A DNA stretch of 34,147 bases. Source: a bacterium (GTDB lineage: Bacteria; UBP6; JAFGXH01). The stretch spans positions 1 through 34,147 of the forward strand of contig JAFGXH010000084.1 of NCBI GenBank assembly GCA_016936735.1, written 5' to 3'. This document shows, piece by piece, positions 26,239 to 34,147 of the stretch. Made by a program: the position numbers and the translations under genes. Position 1 is the first letter of the stretch, and the number at the start of each line of letters is the position of its first letter. The notes beneath the pieces were generated by a model, which was given only the letters and a program-made list of their open reading frames with translations, was not told the origin of the DNA and searched no databases.

Positions 26239-26271
26239 ATAATGGGATATATTTATCTGTGTTTAGGGTTA

Positions 26272-27036
26272 ATGATGATAAAAGGGTTACAACCATTTCT
26301 ATTTGGTTCTTTATTTATTCTCCTATTCCTTACAATTACTACTACAATCTCATTTATTTTGATGAATAATGGATTAGTCTATCTTATTGGTGGTGTATTG
26401 GGTTCATTTGGTGGTGGATTTTTTATATATCGTTTTGCTAAACCAATATCACCATTAACATCCATAGTTATAGTTCCAATTATGTTTGCTGGTATTTTTT
26501 TAAGTGAATATATTGATATAAAAGTGACAAAAATTGAGTTTAATAGAACTCCATCATCTATCAAATTGGATACATCTATTAAAATATTTGAATTAATAGA
26601 TTACAAAATTTTAACTAAAATGATCTCAAAATATAGTTTTACAAGAAGAGAAAAAGATAGAGTTTTTCACAAAACAGTTTGTACAATTCCTATTGTTAAT
26701 AGTGATTGGGTTATAAATAATCAAATAGATCTTTTTGCAGTTTGTGAAAAAGATAATTGTAGTAGTTGTTTTTCGGAAAATCAAAAATTTGGAAAAATTG
26801 TTAAACTAGAAACATCAGATAATTTTAAATCATACATAGAATCAGTAAAAAATGGAGCTAAAAAAAACAGTTTGAATATAAAAATAGATAAGTTGATTTT
26901 TGTTGAATTAATTGAAGATATTGATCAATATGCCCAGAAAAAAAGAGATTCAGGCATAATAATATTTTTATCACTGCTATTTATATGGAATTTTATATCT
27001 ATATTCTCTTTTAAAAAAGGAAAAGAGAATATTTAA
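26272..27036 (+). CDS. Unknown membrane protein with a Cys motif
   Basis: A protein of about 254 aa (264 if begun at 26242); no family recognised. The N-terminal part carries three hydrophobic segments (QPFLFGSLFILLFLTITTT, LVYLIGGVLGSFGGGFFIY and SPLTSIVIVPIMFAGIFLS). A soluble part of about 140 residues follows, then a last membrane segment near the C-terminus (IIIFLSLLFIWNFISIFSF) and a basic tail. The soluble part contains CEKDNCSSC, a possible metal or disulfide site. The start at 26272 is preferred because the TATAAT at 26233 would put the transcription start at about 26245, and AGGG lies before the ATG pair. The gene is alone, divergent from the Glt-like block and convergent with rpoZ. 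Confidence 0.6.
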   Translation: MMIKGLQPFLFGSLFILLFLTITTTISFILMNNGLVYLIGGVLGSFGGGFFIYRFAKPISPLTSIVIVPIMFAGIFLSEYIDIKVTKIEFNRTPSSIKLDTSIKIFELIDYKILTKMISKYSFTRREKDRVFHKTVCTIPIVNSDWVINNQIDLFAVCEKDNCSSCFSENQKFGKIVKLETSDNFKSYIESVKNGAKKNSLNIKIDKLIFVELIEDIDQYAQKKRDSGIIIFLSLLFIWNFISIFSFKKGKENI

Positions 27037-27103
27037 AAATACAATCCCTCTTTCAAAAAATATTGTTATATCATTTTCATAAAGTAGATATTACAGAAGA
27101 ATA

Positions 27104-27382
27104 TTATAAAAGGGTTGCATCAATTTCAGGTTTTCTAATTTTTGTAGCATAAACTTTGCGAAACTCATCAAAACTTTCACGAAGTTCCTCTTCAACATCT
27201 CTTGTAAAACGAACATAACCTGCAGCAATCTCTCTAAGAGCTATTACTGGTAATTTATTATCACTTTCAATTTTTGGATCTGCACCTTTTAAAAGCATAC
27301 GAGTTCTTTTTGCAGCAAGAATAACAAGGGCAAAACGGTTATTAATTTTTGATAAACAATCTTCTATTGTAACACGTGCCAT
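27104..27382 (-). CDS. rpoZ: RNA polymerase omega subunit
   Basis: A 92-aa small subunit that helps assemble RNA polymerase and in many bacteria is part of the ppGpp response. It has the typical N-terminus [29 protein letters not shown] (given here as family core segments 2-18 and 19-30), followed by [15 protein letters not shown], the conserved central motif. The C-terminus is slightly longer and charged compared with E. coli. GGAGG lies 5 bases before the ATG. It is monocistronic between two plus-strand genes; the usual neighbours gmk and spoT are not adjacent. Confidence 0.93.
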   Translation of the reverse strand: MARVTIEDCLSKINNRFALVILAAKRTRMLLKGADPKIESDNKLPVIALREIAAGYVRFTRDVEEELRESFDEFRKVYATKIRKPEIDATLL

Positions 27383-27579
27383 AATACCTCCATCTCAACA
27401 ATCAGATATTATACGTTTTTTTATTGTAAAATCAACAAATAAAAATAGATTTTATTTATGATAAAAAATATTCAAACAACCCAATTTGTAAAATAACTTA
27501 ATAAAAGATTTTAAAACAACTTGCATTTACTAAATTCAAGTTGATTTTTAACTATTTTTTGCTTCAACTAAACAACAAA

Positions 27580-27608
27580 TTGACATTTATTCTGTTTTTT
27601 CTTATACT
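27580..27608 (+). promoter_or_regulatory. Strong sigma70 promoter of the Cys-rich lipoprotein gene
   Basis: TTGACA (27580-27585), a 17-bp spacer and TATACT (27603-27608). Transcription would start near 27615. Because the -10 overlaps the upstream in-frame TTG at 27608, translation must start later, at ATG 27635, which has GAGG 7 bases before it. Confidence 0.75.
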
Positions 27609-27634
27609 TGTATGAAGAGATTTTGAGGTTTGAT

Positions 27635-30600
27635 ATGTTAAAAATTGTTTTTCTGTTATTTATATCCATCTTTTTTGTTGCCTGTGATAGTGGCTCTGAG
27701 ATTGAAAAAAACAAACCAGATGGAAGTAGTTGTGAATATGATTCAAATTGCATCTCTACCTCTATTTGTGATAGAACTTTGAGTATTTGTACAGCAATAA
27801 AAAATAGCTCATCAACAGTAAAATGTCTTCATAACTCCGATTGTGATGATAAATGTGATGGTTCTCCATGTCAGTGTTTAAGTGGATTATGTAGAGAGTA
27901 TAATCCATGTTCTGCAAACCCATGTTTAGCACTAAATGATCCTAATAGAGAGGGATGCTCCATTGTTGGTGATAGTTATGAGTGTGTTTGCTCTGATGGG
28001 TTCGTATTAATAAGTGGAAGATGTACACTTGAGTGTGCATTTGGAAGGCCAAATGACACAAATGATGGATGTATTTGCAATACTGGATATGTTTATGATG
28101 AGGAGACTCAAAAATGTATTTATGATTGTAGTGCAAAACCATTCTCTCATCCAAATGAGACAAATAATGGTTGTCTCTGTAATGAAAACTATCTTCCAGA
28201 GGGAAACTCCTGTTTTTATGATTGTAGTACTCAATCTCATTCAGAAAGAAATTCAACAAATGATGGTTGTGATTGTGTAATTGGCTATGTTGAAAGTTTC
28301 GGATTATGCTGTCAAGATAACTCAACAAATATAAATGGAACTTGCAAATGTAATACAGGATATCATCAAGAGGGAGAATTGTGTGTTTTAAGTACTCCTT
28401 GTAACCCAAACCCTTGTACAGAAAGTAATAAAAATCAATGTTCAATAAATGGAGAAAATTTTATCTGTAGTTGTAATGATGGATATCATGAAGATGGTGG
28501 ATTATGTTGTCCAGAATACTATAGTAACCAAAATGGAGTTTGCACCTCTGATTATACATATTGTGGAAGTGATTTAGATTGTTTAGCTGGTGATATGTGT
28601 GTAATTCAATCAAGAGATGAGGAGCTTGTATCCTATTGTGTTATTCCATCAAATGATGGAAAGAGTGGTGGTGTTGCTTGTGAAACAGATTCTGATTGTC
28701 AGTCAGGAACATGTATTCAAAGTTCAAATGGAAAATATTGTGCTCAATTATGTAATAGTTCGAACTCATCTAATGTTTGTCAAGATGCTTGTATTATAGA
28801 GGGAACTGCTCAACAGGCTGATTGTTTAGTTGATTCAACTCTTGGTTTCACAAGAGCAAAATGTATATGCTCTGAACCATATACTGCAATGGGAGATGAG
28901 TGTATAATTCTTTCAGCTTTAAGGGGAGATGAGTGTGGTAAATTACCAGAGTTAGAGATAAAATCAAGTGGAATATATATTGCAAATACATCAGATTACA
29001 CAAATAAAAATGATAATACTGGTGGATGTCAAACTGGAGGTGGAAATGATGTTGTTTTTAAAATGGTTCTTGAAAAAGCAGGAACTGTAACATTGGAGAT
29101 TGCAGATTCAACAATCCCTCTTCCTGGAGCAATTATTGATGATACAGTTCTTTATGTGAAATCTACCTGTGAAGGCTCTAATATTGCTTGTAATGATGAT
29201 ATATCTACAGGTGTTAGAAGAAGTAAAATATCTCAAACTTTTGAAGCAGGAACATATTATATTTTTGTTGATGGATATCGCACAACAGATGTTGGTTGGT
29301 TTGCATTAATTGCTAATATAGTACCTCTTTCCTGTAAAAATGGAACATCTTGTTTACAAGAAAATATTGAAATCAATAATATTTCAGATGATTTTAATGT
29401 TTGTAAACCTACAAGTGATGGAAGTGGTTTAATCACAAGATGTTATGCTCAAGATGATTGCTCTGATGGTAGAGTTTGTCGTTTCAATGGTTCAACAATA
29501 AGTAGTGTTTTTCTTGGTTGTAATCTCAATCAAACAAACTACATTATGGATTATGAAACCTATGTGGCTGGTAAAGATTGCCGAACAGGTTTAAGAAAAA
29601 CATCAAATAATGAGTGTAGAGCCTTCTGTAAGACCCAAGAGGATTGTAGAGTGGGTTATGATTGTAACTCTTTTTCAGTTAGTTTAACAGGTGGTACATA
29701 TAATAGTAGTGTAGATAACTATAAACTTTGTGATTTAAGAGATGGTGTCTCTCTTTGTAAAAGAGATGGAGATTGCTCTGTTGATAATTTTTGTATGGTT
29801 GATGATAATAAAGATAATCGACTATACTCCAGATGTAAATATAGAAGAAATGGTTTTGAAACAGCAAATATTGGAACAAACTGTTCAACAGGTGCATATA
29901 AAAACTGTTATAATTATGCCTGTTATCAACCAGGATATGAGGGAAATAGCTCATTTCAAGCAACACCATATTGTACTGCAACTTGTGCAACAAATAGTGA
30001 TTGTCCTGATACATATGAGTGTACAGATGGAAATATAATATATCCTAAAGAGGAGTTTGTTAATACAGCTGTTTGTAAGCCAAATGATTTAACAAATTGT
30101 ATAACATCTTCAATGAATGTATGTGTAAAAAATAGAACTCTTTGTACATCAAATAGTAGCTGTTCAAATGGAGAGATATGTACAATCTCTGCAAATAATC
30201 AATCAAATGGTCACTATCTCTACTGTTCTCCAGAGATTGGAGCCAAAAATAATGGTGAAAGTTGTACAACTGGAACAGAGTGTAAAAGTGGTATATGTTA
30301 TATAAAAGATGCTGCAAGACCATCTGAAAGAGTTTGTATAGCTCCATGTACAGAAACTTCACAATGTTCTGATCATGGTCAGGGTTATGACTGTTTATCA
30401 CAATACATATCATATCAACTTATTAAAACAGCTCAAAATCTTTGTGTTCCATATTGTGCAGATGACTCAGAGTGTTTTAATGGAGAGGTTTGTAAATTAT
30501 CCTTAAATAATCAAGGAACAGCTCTTGTTTCATATTGTGGTTCTAGTGTTGGAACAAAAGCAATTGGAGATAGTTGTAGTAGTGATAGTGAATGTATTCA

Positions 30601-30706
30601 TGGAGCCTGCTCATCATCAAAATGTGTCGCACCATGTACATCTGGAACCTTCTCATCAGTAACACATGGTGGTTTTACTACAAACTATAATGTTTGTGGA
30701 TTATAA
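27635..30706 (+). CDS. Giant cysteine-rich EGF-like lipoprotein with PPC-like domain
   Basis: About 1023 aa. The start at 27635 is set by the promoter and by GAGG. A lipoprotein signal (lipobox FVAC, C17) is followed by a long chain of Cys-rich modules. The N-terminal half has EGF-like repeats (for example NPCLALNDPN with CSDGFVLISGRC, and NPCTESNKNQ with CSCNDGYHEDGG) and DxDC/C-type knots. Residues about 433-565 form a pre-peptidase-C-terminal (PPC)-like beta domain (DVVFKMVLEKAGTVTLEI, GTYYIFVDGY). The rest is further Cys-rich repeats with a recurring CxxDSDC-SGxC pattern. It is probably exported and surface-exposed, perhaps in adhesion or binding. Such proteins are common in Myxococcota/Bradymonadota. 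No catalytic domain is recognised. Confidence 0.82.
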   Translation: MLKIVFLLFISIFFVACDSGSEIEKNKPDGSSCEYDSNCISTSICDRTLSICTAIKNSSSTVKCLHNSDCDDKCDGSPCQCLSGLCREYNPCSANPCLALNDPNREGCSIVGDSYECVCSDGFVLISGRCTLECAFGRPNDTNDGCICNTGYVYDEETQKCIYDCSAKPFSHPNETNNGCLCNENYLPEGNSCFYDCSTQSHSERNSTNDGCDCVIGYVESFGLCCQDNSTNINGTCKCNTGYHQEGELCVLSTPCNPNPCTESNKNQCSINGENFICSCNDGYHEDGGLCCPEYYSNQNGVCTSDYTYCGSDLDCLAGDMCVIQSRDEELVSYCVIPSNDGKSGGVACETDSDCQSGTCIQSSNGKYCAQLCNSSNSSNVCQDACIIEGTAQQADCLVDSTLGFTRAKCICSEPYTAMGDECIILSALRGDECGKLPELEIKSSGIYIANTSDYTNKNDNTGGCQTGGGNDVVFKMVLEKAGTVTLEIADSTIPLPGAIIDDTVLYVKSTCEGSNIACNDDISTGVRRSKISQTFEAGTYYIFVDGYRTTDVGWFALIANIVPLSCKNGTSCLQENIEINNISDDFNVCKPTSDGSGLITRCYAQDDCSDGRVCRFNGSTISSVFLGCNLNQTNYIMDYETYVAGKDCRTGLRKTSNNECRAFCKTQEDCRVGYDCNSFSVSLTGGTYNSSVDNYKLCDLRDGVSLCKRDGDCSVDNFCMVDDNKDNRLYSRCKYRRNGFETANIGTNCSTGAYKNCYNYACYQPGYEGNSSFQATPYCTATCATNSDCPDTYECTDGNIIYPKEEFVNTAVCKPNDLTNCITSSMNVCVKNRTLCTSNSSCSNGEICTISANNQSNGHYLYCSPEIGAKNNGESCTTGTECKSGICYIKDAARPSERVCIAPCTETSQCSDHGQGYDCLSQYISYQLIKTAQNLCVPYCADDSECFNGEVCKLSLNNQGTALVSYCGSSVGTKAIGDSCSSDSECIHGACSSSKCVAPCTSGTFSSVTHGGFTTNYNVCGL

Positions 30707-30746
30707 TTATATTATCTGTTCAATATCTCTTTTTTATGGTTAAATT

Positions 30747-31772
30747 ATGTTAAAATCTGTTTTTACTCTTGGACCATCCTCCAATAAAGAGAATACGATT
30801 ATTGAGTTATTAAAAAATGCAGATAGATTTAGACTAAATGCATCTCATCTTACATCTGAAGAGCTATTTTTATGGCTAAATAAACTTGACTCCATTTTTA
30901 AAAGAGTTAATAAAACAGTTCCTGTTATTATTGATCTTCAGGGTGCAAAAATGAGAATTGGAGATATTGAAAAAAAAGAGCATTTACCCCAATTTGTTTA
31001 TATCTACTATAATAATAAAAAAATAGATAATACTAAAAATATTGATCTATTTTTGGAAAAAAACAATATCTCTGATAAAAAATATATTTTAGAAAATATA
31101 TTTGAAATACCAACTCCTCATAAAGAGCTTTTTGAAGAGTTGCAAAAAAACGAACTATTATCTCTAAATGATAATAGAGTTATCATTAAAGTTTTAGAAA
31201 AAAGTGAAGACTCTCTTCTCTGTAAAGTTATTCAAAATGGTCCAATATCCTCAAAAAAAGGGATAAATAGAGTTCAGCATCCAATTTTTTATAAAAATAT
31301 TACAGAATCAGATAAAAATGCAATTGAGATTGGATTAAAATTTGATTTTACTCAATTTGCATTCTCATTTACCTTAACAGGTAATGAGAGAGAGTTTTTT
31401 AAAAATATTGATAGATATTTTATTGCAAAAATTGAGTCTGAAGACTCTTTTGAAAATCTAAACACCATTGATAACAATTTTGATGAAATATGGCTTTGTC
31501 GTGGTGATTTAGGGGCACAGGTTGGATTAAATAATTTAGGAAATGTCTGTAAAAAATTTGTATCTAAAATATAAGATTTAAAAAAAGATTTTTTTATAGC
31601 AAGAGAGGTTTTTGAATATCTAACTATTGCTAAGACTCCAACAAGAACAGAGATTGTTGGATTAGATTATATAAAACATGAGGGATATAAAGGAGTTGTA
31701 TTTTCAAATGAGACTGCAATTGGAATAAATCCTGAAAAAGTATCATATTGGTGGTATTTTTTAAATAAATAG
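30747..31772 (+). pseudogene. Pyruvate kinase barrel-like gene interrupted by one in-frame TAA
   Basis: The frame runs for 341 codons with a single TAA at 31572-31574 (codon 276). Homology continues in the same frame on both sides. Before it are TLGPSS, RLNASH, IIDLQGAKMRIG, IAKIESED and CRGDLG, matching pyruvate kinase barrel motifs. After it come REVFEYLTIAKTPTRTEI and GYKGVVFSNETAIG, matching the family PTRAEV and SxETAIG segments. The usual SFVR is SFTL here and the C-terminal regulatory domain is missing, so the intact protein would be a short, divergent barrel. The TAA could be a nonsense mutation, a sequencing error or a recoded codon. No clear ribosome site precedes the ATG. If the gene is dead, another pyruvate kinase must exist elsewhere. 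Confidence 0.75.
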
Positions 31773-31900
31773 AGCTATATTACTACTAAATTTTCAAAAT
31801 ATAAAAAATAGATAGCTATTTTGTCATTTATTCTTGTTTTTATAAATAAAATCTATTATACTTGAGACTAAGTAACTCTTAATATTTTTAAAGGATTTTT

Positions 31901-32500
31901 ATGTTTAAATTAATAGGAATTACTGGTGTAATTGCATCAGGAAAAACAACAGTATCAAATTATATAAAAGAGAAAGGTTATAATATAATTGAAGCAGATA
32001 CTCTTGCAAGAGTTGCTGTTGAAAAAAATTCACAAGGATTAAAAAAAATAAAAGAGGAGTTTGGAGAGGAGGTTATTCAAGAGAATGGAGAATTAAATCG
32101 TAAAAAATTAAAAGAGATTATATTTAATGATGAGACTTTAAGAAGAAAATTAAACTCAATTATCCATCCAGAGATTGAATCAATTTTTCAAAAAAAACTT
32201 AAAGAGTTTAAAGATGCTGGAGAAAAGATTGTTTTTTATGATGTTCCTCTCCTTTTTGAAACTGGAATGGAGTGGATGTTTGACTCTATAATAGTTGTTT
32301 TTGTTCCTGAATCAATATCTTTAGAAAGACTTATTAAAAGAGATAATTTATCAGAAGAGTTTGCATTAAAAATTATCAAATCACAAATTCCTGCTGAAAA
32401 TAAAATTAAAATGGCTAATTATGTAATTAATAATAGTAAATCTATTGAAAATACATTTGAACAGCTTGAAAAAATCATCTCAAATATACACCAAAACTAA
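31901..32500 (+). CDS. coaE: Dephospho-CoA kinase
   Basis: A 199-aa cytoplasmic enzyme for the last step of coenzyme A synthesis, phosphorylating dephospho-CoA with ATP. The Walker A loop is GVIASGKTT (residues 8-16) and is followed by the family motif EADTLAR. LNSIIHPEIESIF and FYDVPLLFETGME are the conserved substrate-side segments. The C-terminal part has YVINNSKSIENTFEQLEKII, the standard ending. Length is normal. AAGGA lies 5 bases before the ATG. It is probably its own transcript, 128 bp after the interrupted pyruvate-kinase-like gene. Confidence 0.95.
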   Translation: MFKLIGITGVIASGKTTVSNYIKEKGYNIIEADTLARVAVEKNSQGLKKIKEEFGEEVIQENGELNRKKLKEIIFNDETLRRKLNSIIHPEIESIFQKKLKEFKDAGEKIVFYDVPLLFETGMEWMFDSIIVVFVPESISLERLIKRDNLSEEFALKIIKSQIPAENKIKMANYVINNSKSIENTFEQLEKIISNIHQN

Positions 32501-32584
32501 AAGATAGAGGATTATCAAGAAAATAGCTAAATACAAGAAATGAATAGAATATTGTTAAAAATTAGAAAACAATCAATTTTTTAT

Positions 32585-32617
32585 AACTAAAATATAAAAA
32601 ATAGTTCTTTTTTTTTT
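32585..32617 (+). terminator. Weak terminator candidate after coaE
   Basis: AACTA (32585-32589) and TAGTT (32602-32606) can pair around an A-rich loop, followed by a run of ten T (32608-32617). The stem is only 5 bp, so this is weak. It lies 85 bp after the coaE stop. Confidence 0.25.
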
Positions 32618-32697
32618 AAAAATAGAATATAATAAATTGTTTGAGAAAACTTTATTTTAAAATAGACGTCTATGAGAAAATAGATTTTGGAGGTGTT

Positions 32698-34147
32698 ATG
32701 AGGTATATTATTCTTTTTTCTTTTTTTATTGCATTTTTAATAAATGCAGCAGATTTTGATACTGGCAAAAAATATTGTCAGGAGAAATCCTATAAACTTT
32801 GTAAAACAGAGTTGGAGTCTTTTTTAAAAACTAATCCTAAAACTCCAAAGATTAGAGAGATAAACTCTCTTTTAGCTAAAGCCTATATAAAATTACGAGA
32901 GTATAATAGGGCTTTTCAGATTTTTCAAAAATTTGAAAAAGAGGCTATTAATGATAAAATAGCTGGAGAGATTTTTCTTGATTATTCAGATTATGTAACA
33001 GTCTATTATGGATTATATGACTCAAAATGGAGTAAAAAAAATCTTCAACTATTAAAAAATGCTAATCAAATAGGCATGGATAAAAAAATAATTATTGAGA
33101 GAGTTTTCAAAGGATGGGAATTTTTGATGTATTATACCTATGATAAATCAAAAATGGCAATATATTCTGAATATGATGCTTTTCTTAAAAAACTTTTAAA
33201 AAGCGATGATGATTATGCAAGATACTATTTTAAAAAAGGGGTGTTTTATCAAAATGGTTATGATAGGACAATAAAATGGAATGAGTCTCAAAAGTTGGCA
33301 ATATCCAATTGGGAAAAAGTCATAAAAGAGTTTCCAAAAGGGAAATATTATAATGATTCTATTCTATATTTATCAAATTCATACTCTCAAAAACAGGATT
33401 TTATATCTGCTTTAAAAATTTTAGAGGAGGCTATAAAAAAAACTTTGGTAACAACCAGCTTTTATATAACTTTGGGAAATAGAGTTGCAGAGATAAAAAA
33501 TCCAAGATTAAATATCTCTAATAATTATACTTTTTTACCAAATAATAAACCATCTATTAATCTCTCTTGGAGAAATATAGATAAAGCAAATTTCAAACTA
33601 TATAAAATATCAAATATTGTTGATGTTTTGAAAAAAAATAGCATTCCATATAATGCCTATAATCTTAATCAAAATCTTCATAAAGTCTCAGATGCAGATT
33701 TGAAAGAGGTAAAATCTTGGGAAGAGAAACTTATTGATAAAAAAGATTATAAATATCAATCAAAAGAGCTCATTTTAGATGTTTTGCCAGCAGGAACATA
33801 TATTCTGAAGGGAGAATCAAAAGGAATAAAAACAAATGTTTTAATAAATGTAACTGAGAATGCAATTGTATTAAAAGTTAGTCCAGATAAGGGGCTTGTT
33901 TATGTGACTCATGCAATGACAGGAGAACCAATTATCAACTCTGATGTTTTAGTTTCAAGTTATAGATACAACTATACAGGTAGAAAGTATGAAACAAAAG
34001 TTATAGAGGGAAAAACAGATGATAGTGGAGTTTTTGCATTTGATATTCCTGATAATAACTTAAGAAACTACTACTCACCATCTCTTCAAGCAATATCTGA
34101 GAAAAATGGGAATGTTGCAATGACAAGTGGTTATGGTGGTTACTACT
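32698..34147 (+). CDS. Large secreted protein, TPR-like then MG2/alpha-2-macroglobulin-like; partial, runs off the window
   Basis: The first 483 codons are open to the window end with no stop. The start has GGAGG four bases upstream. A signal peptide at about 1-18 ends near LINA. Residues about 20-260 are helical with TPR-like pairs, such as LLAKAYIKLREYNRAFQIFQ and SILYLSNSYSQKQDFISALK. Residues about 270-395 hold SLSWRNIDKANFKLYKIS and LPAGTYILKGESKG, typical of the N-terminal part of bacterial alpha-2-macroglobulin-like proteins. VYVTHAMTGEPIINSDVLVSS and TDDSGVFAFDIP (about 397-445) look like an MG2 domain. The full protein is probably well over 1000 aa. The thioester motif, if present, lies outside the window. 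A role in protease defence or envelope structure is inference. Confidence 0.75.
   Translation, partial: MRYIILFSFFIAFLINAADFDTGKKYCQEKSYKLCKTELESFLKTNPKTPKIREINSLLAKAYIKLREYNRAFQIFQKFEKEAINDKIAGEIFLDYSDYVTVYYGLYDSKWSKKNLQLLKNANQIGMDKKIIIERVFKGWEFLMYYTYDKSKMAIYSEYDAFLKKLLKSDDDYARYYFKKGVFYQNGYDRTIKWNESQKLAISNWEKVIKEFPKGKYYNDSILYLSNSYSQKQDFISALKILEEAIKKTLVTTSFYITLGNRVAEIKNPRLNISNNYTFLPNNKPSINLSWRNIDKANFKLYKISNIVDVLKKNSIPYNAYNLNQNLHKVSDADLKEVKSWEEKLIDKKDYKYQSKELILDVLPAGTYILKGESKGIKTNVLINVTENAIVLKVSPDKGLVYVTHAMTGEPIINSDVLVSSYRYNYTGRKYETKVIEGKTDDSGVFAFDIPDNNLRNYYSPSLQAISEKNGNVAMTSGYGGYY

Noticed and set aside
27608-27634. Upstream TTG start of the Cys-rich lipoprotein
   Set aside because: The TTG overlaps the -10 element and would add nine polar residues before the lipoprotein signal; ATG 27635 has a proper ribosome site.
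27942-30413. Several antisense open frames inside the Cys-rich lipoprotein gene
   Set aside because: Their products are His/Tyr/Leu-rich, mirror the Cys- and Asn-rich sense codons, and lack ribosome sites and homology.

Overview
The window is strongly AT-rich (by eye about 30% GC) and densely coded. Ribosome binding sites are of the GAGG/GGAGG type. It comes from a diderm bacterium: there are lipoproteins, secreted proteins with outer-membrane-barrel features, an Rnf complex, and a block of genes resembling the envelope part of the myxobacterial gliding (Glt) or spore-coat export (Nfs) machinery. EGF-like cysteine-rich lipoproteins, an FHA protein ending in an AgmX/PglI (TonB-like) domain and long secreted TPR proteins together suggest a low-GC relative of Myxococcota or former Deltaproteobacteria. 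That placement is inferred from gene content, not from a marker tree.

Layout. 1-132: two perfect copies of a 41-bp repeat at the window edge. 133-1092 (-): a sodium/calcium exchanger. 1217-6844 (-): rseC-rnfB-rnfC-rnfD-rnfG-rnfE-rnfA, a complete ferredoxin:NAD+ oxidoreductase operon with its RseC-type companion. Upstream on the same strand is apbE (7001-7966), whose product would attach FMN to RnfG and RnfD. 8212-9435 (+): an LL-diaminopimelate-type aminotransferase (lysine/peptidoglycan synthesis). 9461-10426 (-): an Rpn-type PD-(D/E)XK nuclease. 10576-11667 (+): a CorA magnesium channel. 11926-15546 (+): a large lipoprotein alpha-amylase (GH13) with starch-binding, EGF-like and chitobiase-C-like modules.

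15547-16219 is the only long gene-free stretch. It holds a terminator-like palindrome, a 21-bp minisatellite of 13 full units and a compact hairpin region. 16220-26097 (-) is a seven-gene operon-like block: a small barrel-like protein, a secreted TPR protein, a very long TPR protein (GltD/AgmU-like), a TPR lipoprotein (GltE/AglT-like), an 83-aa secreted protein, an FHA-TM-Gly-rich-AgmX/PglI protein (GltG-like) and an outer-membrane-barrel-like protein. No AglQRS/TolQR motor genes are in the window.

26272-27036 (+): an unknown membrane protein. 27104-27382 (-): rpoZ. 27635-30706 (+): a giant Cys-rich/EGF lipoprotein with a very good sigma70 promoter. 30747-31772 (+): a pyruvate-kinase-barrel gene interrupted by one in-frame TAA. 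31901-32500 (+): coaE. 32698 to the window end (+): the 5' part of a large secreted protein with TPR-like and MG2/alpha-2-macroglobulin-like regions.

The most interesting parts are the Glt/Nfs-like envelope operon, the minisatellite with its open frame, the EGF-bearing amylase and the interrupted pyruvate-kinase-like gene. I saw no tRNA, rRNA, CRISPR array or complete insertion sequence.
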